A stretch of 64,000 nt of DNA from Aphrocallistes beatrix (lineage: Eukaryota > Porifera > Hexactinellida > Sceptrulophora > Aphrocallistidae), in NCBI GenBank assembly GCA_963281255.1, contig OY725501.1, positions 434,001 to 498,000 on the forward strand. Reading direction: 5' to 3'. Every line of letters begins with the position of its first letter. Positions within the stretch are counted from its first letter, which is position 1. The position numbers were made by a program, and so were the translations under genes. Under the pieces are notes generated by a model. It was not told where the DNA came from and searched no databases. It saw only the letters and a program-made list of their open reading frames with translations. Of this stretch, positions 11,501-23,500 are shown piece after piece.

Positions 11501-12175
11501 AAGAATATATGAGCATTCACGTATAAAACCGGAAATGATGGAATTTTGCGAAAAATAAATACGTACATGGACATTCACACAATGAAGTACATGCAAATGT
11601 AGCGACAGCCCAGAGGCGTCGAATTTCGAAATTTATGGGCAAATTTGTAGTTCTAGGGGGGGCTCAGCTCTAAAATTTGTATTGCGTCTAGGGGCCATCT
11701 TCGGATCCAGGGGGGGGGCTCGAGCACCCCCAGCCCCCCCGGGTTCGGCGCCTATAGCGAAAGGTTAACCGCGGTGTTAACAACCGAAAAATATGAATCG
11801 TGGTGTAATTTTTATGCCAAGATCGTCCTTAAAAAAACATTACTATCCATTACAAAGTACAGTCGACTCCGCTTAATAGGGTCACTGTTTAATCGGGCCA
11901 CTTTTGGCAGGACCGGAATAGCTCTCACACATACGTAGAAGCTAATACAAAATATTTTCGGTTAATAGGGTCCTCCGCTTAATCGGGGCAAAATGTCCTC
12001 TGACCGATGTGGCCCTATTAAGCGGAGTCGACTGTATATAAGTCTTGAGAACCTGAAATTTGAATGAATTTATCAGTTACAACTTACGACTTGAAGTGTC
12101 TTTAACGGCCTTTTTCTCGTTCATATCAACCTGAATGTTTGGTCTGAGGGGATCACGTTTAGGGGAAATCAGTTT
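8501..12175 (-). CDS. Dbl-family RhoGEF (DH-PH-SH3), partial, 5 exons seen
   Basis: Activates Rho-type GTPases by nucleotide exchange (family knowledge). Exons, in coding order, are 11 kb to 8 kb downward: 12088-12175, 10990-11291, 10087-10441, 9118-9467 and 8501-8749. All join in frame at GT/AG borders (phases 1, 0, 1, 0). The second and third exons carry the DH domain: ILRELLETEIDYVIFLER is helix 1, FGNVEDILYFHKHIFL follows, and YIIKPIQRITKYELML is the diagnostic last-helix motif. The fourth exon is a PH domain (LHDIFIVSD to about DRWLAHLKELI). The last visible exon has a Ser/Asp-rich linker and the first half of an SH3 domain (YVVIDNFNPDES, LRKGQIYE). The order DH-PH-SH3 and the wording of the DH domain recall the MCF2/MCF2L (Dbl/Dbs) and Kalirin/Trio groups. 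The start of the protein and the rest of the SH3 were not found. Introns contain several MITEs, one 34 bp from an exon end. Confidence 0.88.
9501..10053 (+). mobile_element. Family A MITE copies in a RhoGEF intron, interrupted by an hAT-like element
   Basis: The left end TACAGTCGACTCCGC is at 9501. The body stops at CATCGGTC, resumes at 9864 after the nested element, and runs into a second, truncated family A copy ending near 10053, only about 34 bp from the splice donor of the exon at 10087-10441. Confidence 0.85.
9537..9863 (+). mobile_element. hAT-like element nested in family A, 8-bp TSD CATCGGTC
   Basis: A 327-bp insert with ends CGTAGGCGCCAAG and CAGCGCCAATG. The host motif CATCGGTC is duplicated on both sides (9529-9536 and 9864-9871). 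Its right half (TATCGATATTTGAGCATCTA and following) recurs near 55830-55935. Confidence 0.88.
10687..10757 (+). mobile_element. Family A MITE fragment
   Basis: Left end TACAGTCGACTCCGCTTAAT and about 70 bp of body, then the similarity stops. It lies in the RhoGEF intron between 10441 and 10990. Confidence 0.75.
10862..10960 (+). repeat. Family Q repeat (CCGGAAATGACG motif)
   Basis: Shares TTTCTATTTATAGTAAA, CCCCGCCCAAAATGGCTTAA and CCGGAAATGACG with copies near 14100, 16430 and 56650. No terminal inverted repeats were identified. Confidence 0.65.
11609..11755 (+). mobile_element. hAT-like GGCGCC element
   Basis: Ends CCAGAGGCGTCGAA and GGTTCGGCGCCTAT, with a G-rich/C-rich inverted interior. 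Flanks AGCGACAG and AGCGAAAG match at 7 of 8 positions, consistent with an aged 8-bp TSD. Same family as the copies at 25161 and 28520. Confidence 0.8.
11858..12036 (-). mobile_element. Family A MITE, copy 9
   Basis: TACAGTCGACTCCGCTTAAT ends on both sides, about 179 bp. It lies in a RhoGEF intron 52 bp from the exon at 12088. Confidence 0.9.
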
Positions 12176-13532
12176 CTGTGAAAATCTCCGTTGGAGAGAA
12201 GAAGTATCATAAGACGTAAAACTCATTTAAAGCTAATTCTAAATGTTACCATCTATATGTCTATAAGGATAGGTTCAAACCTCACAGACGTTAAATGGAA
12301 TTTTAAACTGGAATAACAATAGAAAGGATTACATAAATTCAACATTAGTAATCACATTAGATATTAGGCAACTTTAGAAGACCAAAAATAATGGATAATT
12401 TTTATAGAAAATCTGGGGATGAATTATCAGGAATTTGAAAGGTAAGTTGGAATTACTCAAAAGTTGCCTTTTTTCATACTTTTTTAGTGTTAAGAATCTC
12501 ACAAAAGTTGATTTTCACGGAAAAATAGGAAATATATAGTTTGAATTGCAAAAAATTCAGAAATTGGTACTTCAAGAATCTTTTACGTTCGACTAATATG
12601 ATTTCATACATGCATAATTACAATAGTAAAAAATTTAATGTTATAAACGCCCAGGATATTAAATGTTTATACGTATATTAGACTGAGTTAATATTAATTG
12701 AACTAAAACCCGCAGAATTGGTAGCAGATAGTTTGTTAATAAGAAACGAATATTTTATTGACCGTAATCCCATTGAAAAGGATTCAAAATGCAAGCAAAT
12801 CATGTATTAGTATATAACAAATTAAAGTTCAATTTGACTCACCATTAATACTCTCCATTTAACAAGAAAAAAGTACCAAAGTTTAATCAATTCTCCCGAA
12901 CTTTCCCACTAAATATGCACTAGTTCGATGCATACATTACTATGTAACATGCCTACTCGATTTAAATTCCAACGTAGAACAAACATGATGTTCGAAACGG
13001 CTGGTAGAAAGCTTTCATTGAACAGATAAGACAATTGTATATATAAGTATATAGTCTATTTGGCTATATTGAGTGATTTGAGGTAGAGATAGAAATCTGT
13101 GGACCAATGTGAGAAATATAAAATTGTGGATAGTTAACATGAGAAGAGTGGGTGAGTGAAAAATTTTAGGAATTTTTAAAACAATCTACGAAATTATTGA
13201 TCATATGAATGTTTTAATTAACGAGCACCTGCTGAATAGAAAGTGTCGTGACTTATACTTTCTGGATGAAGACTATATAGAATTAATGTACTGCTAACTA
13301 AACACGAGCAACCATACATACATCAGTGATGTAGAATCGCGGCACCTTATCGAGGATGTAGATTTGAATAATTTATTTAAAGACAGATGGAGATATCGGA
13401 GTTTGTGACTGTCATAACGAGAAATCATGACGAAGGAGAGTAAAGTTAAGATCAATGAAAGTGAGATGCAATACAAGAAGAAAAGATGTAGACACGAGTG
13501 ATTCGGAATAAGTATTCTGGATAAAAAACTAA

Positions 13533-13824
13533 TACAGTACACCCTCGCTATTCCGAACAGCTCTGTGCCAATGATCGCAAAAATCGTTCGGATTAGTGAA
13601 ATAACACTAATTCAATGGGGTATTAACTATAAACTATAAAAAAATTTGTTAGAATATTAAGGATAATATTTTGTTATGATTGCTTCGTTAATGAGGTTTC
13701 TCAATCTCTATCGAAAATATATAATATTATAAACGTTGATTTAAAGCATAGAGGCGAATAATATTATATTTCGGGCGTTCGGATTGTAAGAATGAAGTGT
13801 TCGGATTAGCGAGGGTGTACTGTA
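13533..13824 (+). mobile_element. Family V MITE (CAGTACACCCTCGCT ends)
   Basis: TACAGTACACCCTCGCTATT at the left matches the inverted right end TTAGCGAGGGTGTACTGTA; about 292 bp, TA flanks. Internal GTTCGGATTAG blocks repeat the terminal motif. Confidence 0.88.
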
Positions 13825-14099
13825 TTTTCAACAAAACTGTGTCAAAGTGAAATGATTGTTATAAATTATTAGAACACTTTTTTAGGGCAACTTGATCTGA
13901 GAAAATAAGCTTAAAATATATCAACAGTTTTCGCATTACATTATTGATCGGTTTAATTAGTAAGGCAATAGAGCCTACTGCATAAATATAATGTGATAGG
14001 CTTGCGAGAAATGAAGAAATTTCGTTGTGTTTTGTGAGAGAAAAAACGGCATCAAACTACTGGGAAATGAGTCTACTTGCATTCCAATAACCTTAAATT

Positions 14100-14195
14100 A
14101 CCTGGGGTCATTTCTATTTATAGCAAATACCCCACACTTCTAAGGTTCTCCCGCCCAAAATGACTTAATCGGAAATGAGTAGCAAAAATCTAGCG
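14100..14195 (+). repeat. Family Q repeat
   Basis: GGGGTCATTTCTATTTATAG, then CCCGCCCAAAATGACTTAA and CGGAAATGAGTAGCAAAA. Near-copy at 16427-16502. Confidence 0.65.
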
Positions 14196-14561
14196 CCATT
14201 TATTAAGAGTAAATTTTATGGAATTCGTTTGCACTAAAAACAGTTTTTAATGAATACGGTTAACGGAGAATATTATACTCAACCTCTGGAGAAAACGCGA
14301 AATATAACGCGCTTTTTGCTGCGAAATAACGCTTTTTAACAAAATAAACCGCAAAAATGTGTCTTTGTAACGCGTTTGGCGATAATTCCAAGCGAAACAT
14401 TTGAACAAGGACATAAACAGAAATGACGTCATTGTATATAATGGTTGATAATAATGTAATAAGTTCGTGTAAACATGTGAGTAAATACACAATAAATAAA
14501 GTGATAGGTTTGCCTATAGTCAGTCCAACCAAGTAAGTCATCAAAACTTAGCCCATACCTG

Positions 14562-17500
14562 TCAGTATACCTCATCTAACATACGTGTATAGTTAACATC
14601 GTATGCGAACTGGTCCTGATTCTCATTTTGAGGCCAACTTCCTGATCCAGCTGCCTTCGACCCGATGTCACTTCTACGCGTAGAGAAAATTGTCTTAGCT
14701 GGGGAGTCTCTCCAATTTAAATACATAACAAACTGTTGGAAATCTAACTTTTTCTGTTCATTCCTGTCAATGCATTTTATTAACTGCTCGAAGAGTTCTG
14801 GTGTTAAAGGGAGTGAGTGTTTGGTGCAGATATTCGCGAGTGTGTTTATATCGATAAAACCACTTTTTCGAGAATCTTCTAACTTACAGTCAAGGATAAT
14901 CCTTGGAAATGTCTCATAATTCATTTCCTTCAAGGTGTTCTGAACAGCATGAACTATCTGCGAAATTTCATCCCTATTTATCTCTCGTTGACCGCCGTAA
15001 TAACGAGCTAGTGTTACGATCTCATGATCGATTAAGTTTGAGTTTGCCCTGATAACAGATAAGAACTTATCAAATGGCAACACTCCAGTGACGTCATGAT
15101 CTAAGCTGTTGAGGGCATTTTTTATTCCTTCTTTATCGTTTTGGGAGAGCTTGGATTTGATTATGCTAATATCGGCCATTGGGAATTCACCTAAAAATAA
15201 ATGCTTATTATAAAATTGAAATTAGAGATAAAAAATTATAAGCTTTCACTGCAAAGGAATTTCTCAATAAATAAAAATAAACTATAATACTAACTTTTTT
15301 GGCTCATTCGTGGAAACATTTTTGGCTCATTCGTGGAAAAAATCGAGGACAAGATTAAAATAACCAACAAAAATTTGACACAAATGAATAATTTAGGAAA
15401 AAGAACTGAAAGTTTACACAAGAGTGGATTTGGAATTTTTTCTCCTAAAGATTAGTCCGCTTATTCCAAATCTAAAATCGCATATGAAAAGAGGTTACGG
15501 TTTAAGAAATCCACACAGAGTACAAACCGAGAATGGAAAATCCATTTTGCATATATTCAAAATTAAATTGAATGCTATCGAAGCTAAATCGCAGAAGAAA
15601 CAACACTGCAGTTTATAGCAAACGAATTGGGAAACCAGTGAGATCATTAATCAGGTAGTTCACGAGAAATTATATTTAATAAATGGCCCAGACCAGTTTT
15701 ATCGTTTTGTTTCTAGAAATTACTGAATATTATTGTACATGCATATATGCGATACATTTAAAATGGATATATTCGTGAATATATGCATATGAACTTTAAT
15801 AGGACAAAACAGCATAACAAATAGACAGTCAACATGATTTTCAGCACATTTTAATGGCTACCATTATAGAAAAACATCTGGACTGCTCGATCATAGGGAT
15901 TTATAAACACAATAATTGGAAAGCTAATTGAAAAGACTATAGTATCTTAATTTTAGAGTCACTGTTATTTTCGTATTAAATAATAAATGAGAGAGAATTG
16001 GTGCTATCATTTGACTATAGAGAAATTCAAAAAGTATGAGGTAGTGTTTAAACCGCTACTTTCAAAAGGTAAACGGAACAATAAATAACAAATATTTTGG
16101 CAAGATTGCATTGACTTGAAAAATGCTATTACAAGAATACTGAATTATCAGTTATCTGTGAACAGATGGATACTACTACAGTGATGGAGATACAAATGCA
16201 GTAATGGGGAAATAAATTAGGATTCATATTTTCAGAGTCTTCTAACTATGGCTAAAAATGGGAAATATTTCGGTTGACACAGACTGATAGTGCAGCTTCA
16301 AAAGAGAAAATTGTACACATTCCTTTGTTAATAAGTAATGAAATATTCATATTATAGCTAAGCGCGAGAATCCGATTCCATCTGATGATATGCCCTATGC
16401 CCTGGGACAACTTGGGGTCATTTCTATTTATAGTAAAGACCCCACACTTTTAGGGTTTCCCCGCCCAAAATGACTTAACCGGAAATGAGTTAGCAAAATT
16501 CCTAGTCCGACTCGGCTATATTAGCTAACCGTTTATATTTGATCACACTAAAATACAACTAAGAGGCGTGAAAATATGACTATCTTCTTAAGTATATAAA
16601 CCGGAAGTCATGAAATTTTGCATACAGTGGAATTCGATTATTAGCAACTCGAGTTTTGCTCATAAAATGGTTGCTAATAAGCGAACATAATTAACACAAA
16701 ATCTTCACCTGGGACCTGAAAATTGGTTGCTAATAGAACAATATTGCTAATAAGGGAGTTGCTAATAAGAGAATTCCACTGCATTAAAAATATATATAAC
16801 CAACACACCTGATCTATTCTCCATATAAGAAATCGCATACTCATCTGCATCAATCAGCAGAAAATTGTGACGATTAAACGATACACGAGCACCAACATAC
16901 AAATCTTTCGGTTCATAATAAACTCTCCTCTGCGTATCACTATCCAATCCTTCTCCCTTCAATATCTTACCACGTTCAATAAATTTCCCACCAATTATGC
17001 CAGAATTACGGACCAAAGGTTCGTACACTGATAAAGTGTTATCGGACAGGTAATATGAAACGATGAAACGGCGGTCTAAGTCAATTGCTTTGTCTGTGTC
17101 GAGAGATGCCATGAAACGGAGTACATTCGAATCTAATCCCTGTCGATCCTTTTCCATGAACTTTTGGAAGTCTTGTTTCGGGGGTTTGGGTATCAGGTTG
17201 AGGCAATTTTGTCTAGAATCTTCCTCAGAACCTAAAACAGAGAATAATAAAATACAGTCAACTCCGCTTAATTGGGACAAGTCTCCAGGAACGGAATGGT
17301 TCCCATACATAGAAGCTAATACTGAATTTCATCGGTTAATTGGGAACTCCGCTTAATCGGGACAAAATATCTGGGACAAAGTATCCCGATTAAGCGGAGT
17401 CACCTGTAACAGAAATCAGGATGAATTCACTTATTATTAGCAACTCGGGGTTTGCAAACGAAAAAGTTGCTAATAAGCGAACAGAATTAGAATGGCGGAC

Positions 17501-20500
17501 ACTTCGTCGCATGGACATTAGTTACCGAACAACGGGAAGCGGAACTTTCGTCCCCTGAAATACCCCTTTCGCACTTACTCATTTCTTAATCAAAAGCCCT
17601 CATTTTCACCCTTCTTTTCAAAACATACTCCACTCCAAAAGCCTCAACTTCCGTTCCTTACAAATTAGTACCCAGAGAAAATTTCGCGACACATTGTCCG
17701 GTAACTAATGTTCATGCGACGAAGTGTCCGTTTACCACAGAATTAATACAAAATCTACACTTGGGACTTGAAAATTGGTATCTAGCCCTCCTACCTTCCC
17801 CTGTATGAAACCGTAAGAGTAAGAACCGCGAACCTATTTGGAATCCTTCGTAAGGAGGTATTTCTTTCGGTGGAATTGGTGGTCGCTGTGCGTGATAGAG
17901 GATGGGTTCAAACTTCTCTACTCCATACTTAGATCTGTAGTAAGCCTTTGTAAACGAATCACAATCGCAAAGAAGTACTTTTCTGCCCCAGACATCTATC
18001 ACAGTTCCTAGAATGAAGAGAAATGAGCATATTATATATAGCAGCAGAATTTTCGGAATTTAATTAAATACAGTTACAGAAAGTATTTAATCAAATTTGT
18101 TGTAATCAAATTTTTATTATTAATTAAGTGAATTAGATATCCCAAAATTATGGTTATTTTAAGGCGAACGTTCTCAAGATTTAAGAATTAAATTTTTACA
18201 GAATTTCACTTTATTTTAGGATAAAAATTTCACACTTCTATTGAGCGATTTCCCGCTTTTAAATGAAATTTCCCCATTATGTCCCGATTTTTTTGATTCT
18301 ATGTATAATACATTTCTATTGCGTCCCGCCATGTCCCGCGAAATTCAACGCTGCGTCCCGCTTTTATCATGACTCAAGTTGGCATGTATGTACTTAATTG
18401 GTAGATTTGATTGAAAAGATTGAAATAGTTCTTATACATATAAAGTAGCACTAAATTCCATCAGTTAAATTGGGAACTCCACTTAAACAAAATATCGAAA
18501 CCCGATTTTTCCCTACTTAACTGTAGAATGCCAGCATTTATATGGTTTCAGTGCCATAGCAAATGGCTGGGAACATTCCGCGATATCGGGGACACTGTGG
18601 TTAAATGGGAAAAATCGGGTTTCGAATGTTGTCGATTGTATATATTTTATTAGCACGTCGATATGACGGGACTTCTTACCAATACAGAGATCTGAGTCGT
18701 GATAGAATCCCTGATGTACAGCTCCCGTCTTCAAACTATCTAGGATATATCTCCCCCCGTGTCCCATGGGGCCAAATACATTCAATACGGTACGCATCGT
18801 CTTCACACCTGGCTGTTCCATCGACTGAGGCTCTTTTGGAAGTCTAGAGTGTTTAATATATACACCAACCGGACAAAAGTATTTGAATACTTGATTCTTT
18901 CCCATACAAATACAGTCGGAGGGTCGCTTATTATGAACTAGCCTCCTGGTCCCAATTTCATTTTTTAGATTGGATTCGTATTGAATCAAGTTCGCTTAAT
19001 ATGAAGTATCTCTATTATGAACAGATTTTTTGGTTCCCTGGTGGTTCACAATAAGCGACCCTGACTGTAATACTAAACTGTACTTTTCATGAAGGGCAAT
19101 ACTTGTACGTTCAAATTCAAAGAAATACTAAAAATCTGATTTCAGATTCGAAATCTACACATTCGAATTAGTCATAGTTGAACATAACTAATAAATTACT
19201 CAACTCAATGAACAATCTTATCAGTCTGAGCCACCATAGGTAATTCATTGCCATCATGTATGGTGGTCAAAATGTGTGTATGTGGCATAAGGTGTTAGTT
19301 ATAATTACGAAAAGTTAGGAGTAAATGATTAATTAGAAAAAATAACCTGTGACTAATTCGAATGCGTATTATTCGAATCTTGAATCAGATTAGCTGTATC
19401 CCATACCGTTTAGAAGTAACCTTCTTCATGAATAGACCCATTTTAGTACAGTTTGTATGTGAAATAATGAAATTTTAAAATACTTTTGTCCCCTTGGGAC
19501 AACCGGTTAATTGGGACAAGTCTCCAGGAACGAAATGGTTCCCATACATAGAAGCTAATACTAAATTTCATCGGTTAATTGGGAACTCCGCTTAATCGGG
19601 ACAAAATATCCGAAACCAAAGTGTCCCGATTAAGCAGAGTCACCTGTATTTACCTTTGTCGACGCAAGAAAATGGCTGCAGCATCTCGACCAGAATTAGG
19701 CGGGACAACCTCTTTAATCTCCACCGTGTTATCTGCCAAGAAATAGTGCAGTATCAGCTCACGTACATCCCCGAACAAACTATCTCTGTCGTCCCAGACA
19801 CCAGAGAAACTCAGTACACGTCTGTCGAACTCGAGGAATTGTTTCAACGTGTCAACCTAATACATGTATAAACCTTAAATTATGAAATCGAAGGATATTC
19901 GTTGAAGTAGGTGCAAATTGGGCATTTGGAGACAAAATTCCGCGTGATGAAATGTCCGTGCGACGAAGTGTCCGCCATTCCTGAAAGTGAAAATGAAAGT
20001 GGGGTCATCCCTATTTATACTTTTGAAGCTAAGTCGTTCCAGGGTAATAATTAAAATCATATCTAGCGTACCTTCTCGTAAGGGCGTAGAGGCTGCATGT
20101 TAGCCAATAAATCAGTTCTAAACTTCTCATAGGGATCATCAGGGAACTCTTCTGCTTCTCCAACTTTCACACCCAAATGTTGTAAGAATTTCTTCGTAAA
20201 AGCATCGCAATCGATCAGCCTGAATGACTTGGAATAGAAGGAGAGAGTTTTTCCAACATTGAACTCTTCTACCGTGTAGAATTGACTGTCAAGTGGGGCT
20301 GGAAGTGGGATACGATGTCTACGTACAAGAGTTCCTTGTGGTATGCCACTGTTCTCAACCTGTCGTTCATTCACCTGAAAAGTATAAAAGGGAATTCAAA
20401 ATAAAACATCTTAAAATTCAGATTTTTGTGAAAAATTATGGTGAATAATGATCTCAGAAATTAGAACAAGCTTTATAGCAAGGCTGTAGGTGTTAAGTGG

Positions 20501-23500
20501 TTAGGTTGAAACCACCCGATGGCTACGTATCTGTATAGCTAAAACCATTTGAAAAGCTGCAAATGATAAATATCATTGCTTAGTCATGAAATAAAATATC
20601 AGTCATTTAAAGTAAATTTAGCTAAATATATTGAAAATTCATGAATTAGTCAACTATGATTCAGATTCTCGGTATACGGACATTTCATTCTCTGAACATC
20701 AGTTACCGGACAATGTGTAGCAGAATCTTTGTCCTTGTTTCACGGAAATTTCGACTAAAATATGGGTACTAATGTGTAAGGAACGGAAGTTGAGGCTTTT
20801 GGAGTGGAGTTTGTTTGAAAAAAAAAGGTGAAAATGAGGGCTTTTGATTGAGAAATAAGTAAGTGCGAAAGGGGTATTTCAGGGGACGAAAGTTCCGGTA
20901 ACTAATGTTCAGAGGACGAAATGTCCGTGTTACGAAGTGTCCGACATTCCAGATTCCCATTCAAACATTGAATAAAAACAAAGTGTGTATATTTTCAAAA
21001 GTGTAGGTCAACAGACCAATAGAAATGTCAACTAGAGGTGTGATAATATGCATATAAGTGTTAAAATCTATTGTAAGTCTTTATATCTTTGAAATGTTTA
21101 AACATATTATAAATATTAAATATAGAAATTATGAAATTTAGAAAAAAAAATGTCGGTCGATAACTCAAAAGTGCACCTTTGTCAAAATACCAACAGAGGT
21201 GTGAAAATAATAGGCATGTTATACACATACAGTGGATTTCGCTTATTAGCTACTCGAGTTTTGCTCATAAATGGTTGCTAATACGCGAAGTTGCTAATAA
21301 GGGAACAGAATTAACACAAAATCTTCACCTGGGACCTGAAGATTGGTTGCTAATAGAGCAATTTTGCTAATAAGGGAGTTGCTAATAAGCGAATTCCACT
21401 GTATGTTAGCAACTCATTAAGTCTTTGCTTTATAACCTCTCTCCATGGATAGTTTCATTTTAGTATTGTTTATGCAAAGCAATATGATTTCAAATACTTT
21501 TGGCCAGACATTGCATGTACATCTCAACGCAAAAAAAAGAACAATTTAGTCATTAAATCAATTATAAGCTCTTTTAAGTAACATGAAAAAGCTCCATCAT
21601 AAGACACAATATAATCTAAATTTGAAAGTCATACAACCCTAAAACTACACAGATAAAATGCATAGAATGTGAAGAGGAGGTATCAGCAACTCTAGGGGTA
21701 GTGATCATCTACTAGTAAGGATAAAGACGTCCCTTTATCAATGTTAATGGGGAAATACACTGGAAGTAATGGGTACTTGGAATGTTAAATTTTTGTCACA
21801 TATAGACGAGTACTGTTCCATTGTATGTCATTGATAGATAAGAATTTGACCTTTAATTGAACAATAATAGCCGAATCCTTTCCTCCTTTAGAGCAGAGGT
21901 CAAAATGCAAACTTTTCCATCCTTTGAGAAGTCTGACAACTCGTAACAACAATTATTTTGCATACATGCCAACTTGAGCCATGATAAAAGCGGGAAGCGG
22001 CGTTGAATTTCGCGGGACATAGCGGGACGCAATAAAAAAGGGTATGGTGGAAATAGTTCGCAAAAAAGCGGAAAAAGTTCGACTTTCCAAAAAAGGAAAT
22101 AGTTCACATGAAAACCACCATTAATCCTGATGATAAAAAGTCGAACCATTTCCTAGATCTGCAATTTGAACTATTTCCTTTTTTGAAAAGTCGAACCATT
22201 TCCGAATTATCAATACATATAGTCTAAAAAAGCGGGATATCATGTGTGAAATTTCATATAAAAACAGGACACCCAAGAAAATAGTCCATAAAAGGAGATA
22301 AAAAAGCGGGACGCCCCGCCAAAATAGTGACAGTTGGCATCAGAGGCATAGCCAGGGCATGGGTTTGTTTAGGATTTCCCAGTCCGGCACTTTTTTGAAG
22401 GTGATAAAAGTTATATGGCACCCAAACAGGGATTTATCTTATAATTCCATGGGTGGTAGCAACTCAACACCAAAATCGAATCCACTGCAAGCACCTTGGC
22501 TCCTCAGACGATGCCAAGCTGGCACCTATAAGTGCCGGCTGAGCACCTAGATAAACCCCTGAGCCAGGGTGTGGCACAAGGGGCCTAGGCCTCAAAGGCT
22601 GCGCCCACTAAAATTTCACAAATTAGCATTGGGTACCGCAACCTTCTAAAGGAATAGACTGGAATTGCCGCACACTTAAATTGTGCTGGCTATGCCTTTG
22701 GTTGGCATTATGCGTTTGTTACGAGTTGCCGTACTTCTCAGAGAAGTTATGGTTTGAATGTGTCTCATATATCATTCTAATACTGTCGAAGTCGGGTTTT
22801 TTGTCGCTAGGCCTATGTGAACATCGTTTTATTAGAAGAAACTCTATTGCAAAGCATTTTGAGAGCAATACTATGAATATTTTACTAATATAAGGATACA
22901 CAGTGGAATTCGCTTATTCGCAACTCGAGTTTTGCTCATAAAATGGTTGCTAATAAGGGAACAGAATTAACACAAAATCTTCACCTGGGACCTGAAGATT
23001 GGTTGCTAATAGAGCAATATTGCTAATGAGGGAGTTGCTAATAAGCGAATTCCACTGTATACATATTTTCACACCTTCAGAAAAATTATTATTTTATACT
23101 AAAGTTCTCAACAGCTAATGTATGACATTTTAAAATCGGGGTTTTATGTTCGTCGTTTTTTTTCTGTCGCTTAGGTCATGAAATATTTTTTAAAAAAACT
23201 TCTCGACTGTATAGCATTTATTTTGTTTGCTATCTATGTCAAACGATGTTCAAATGAATTCTTTGTCATATAGTGTCGTCAGGGCTGGGGTTGGTTAACC
23301 GATTTTATGGTTTGGTTATTTTGGTTTCCTCCAGGGCGGTTAAGCGGTTAACCGATACCAGTATTAATTGGTTGAAGTCTCGAAATATACTTTGTGGTTA
23401 GAAAATAGGAATTCTATTACATTTACAAATTTTTAGAAGTAATATTCTATACTCTCCTTCGAAAAACAAAGGTATTAGTGTGAATATTTAGAAAATAAAG

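Larger units (their letters stand above)
12176..14561. other. Stretch between the RhoGEF and EFHC genes
   Basis: No coding exon recognised. The 5' exons of the RhoGEF may be here or further away. It contains a TA-flanked MITE (13533-13824) and a family Q repeat (about 14100-14195). Confidence 0.5.
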
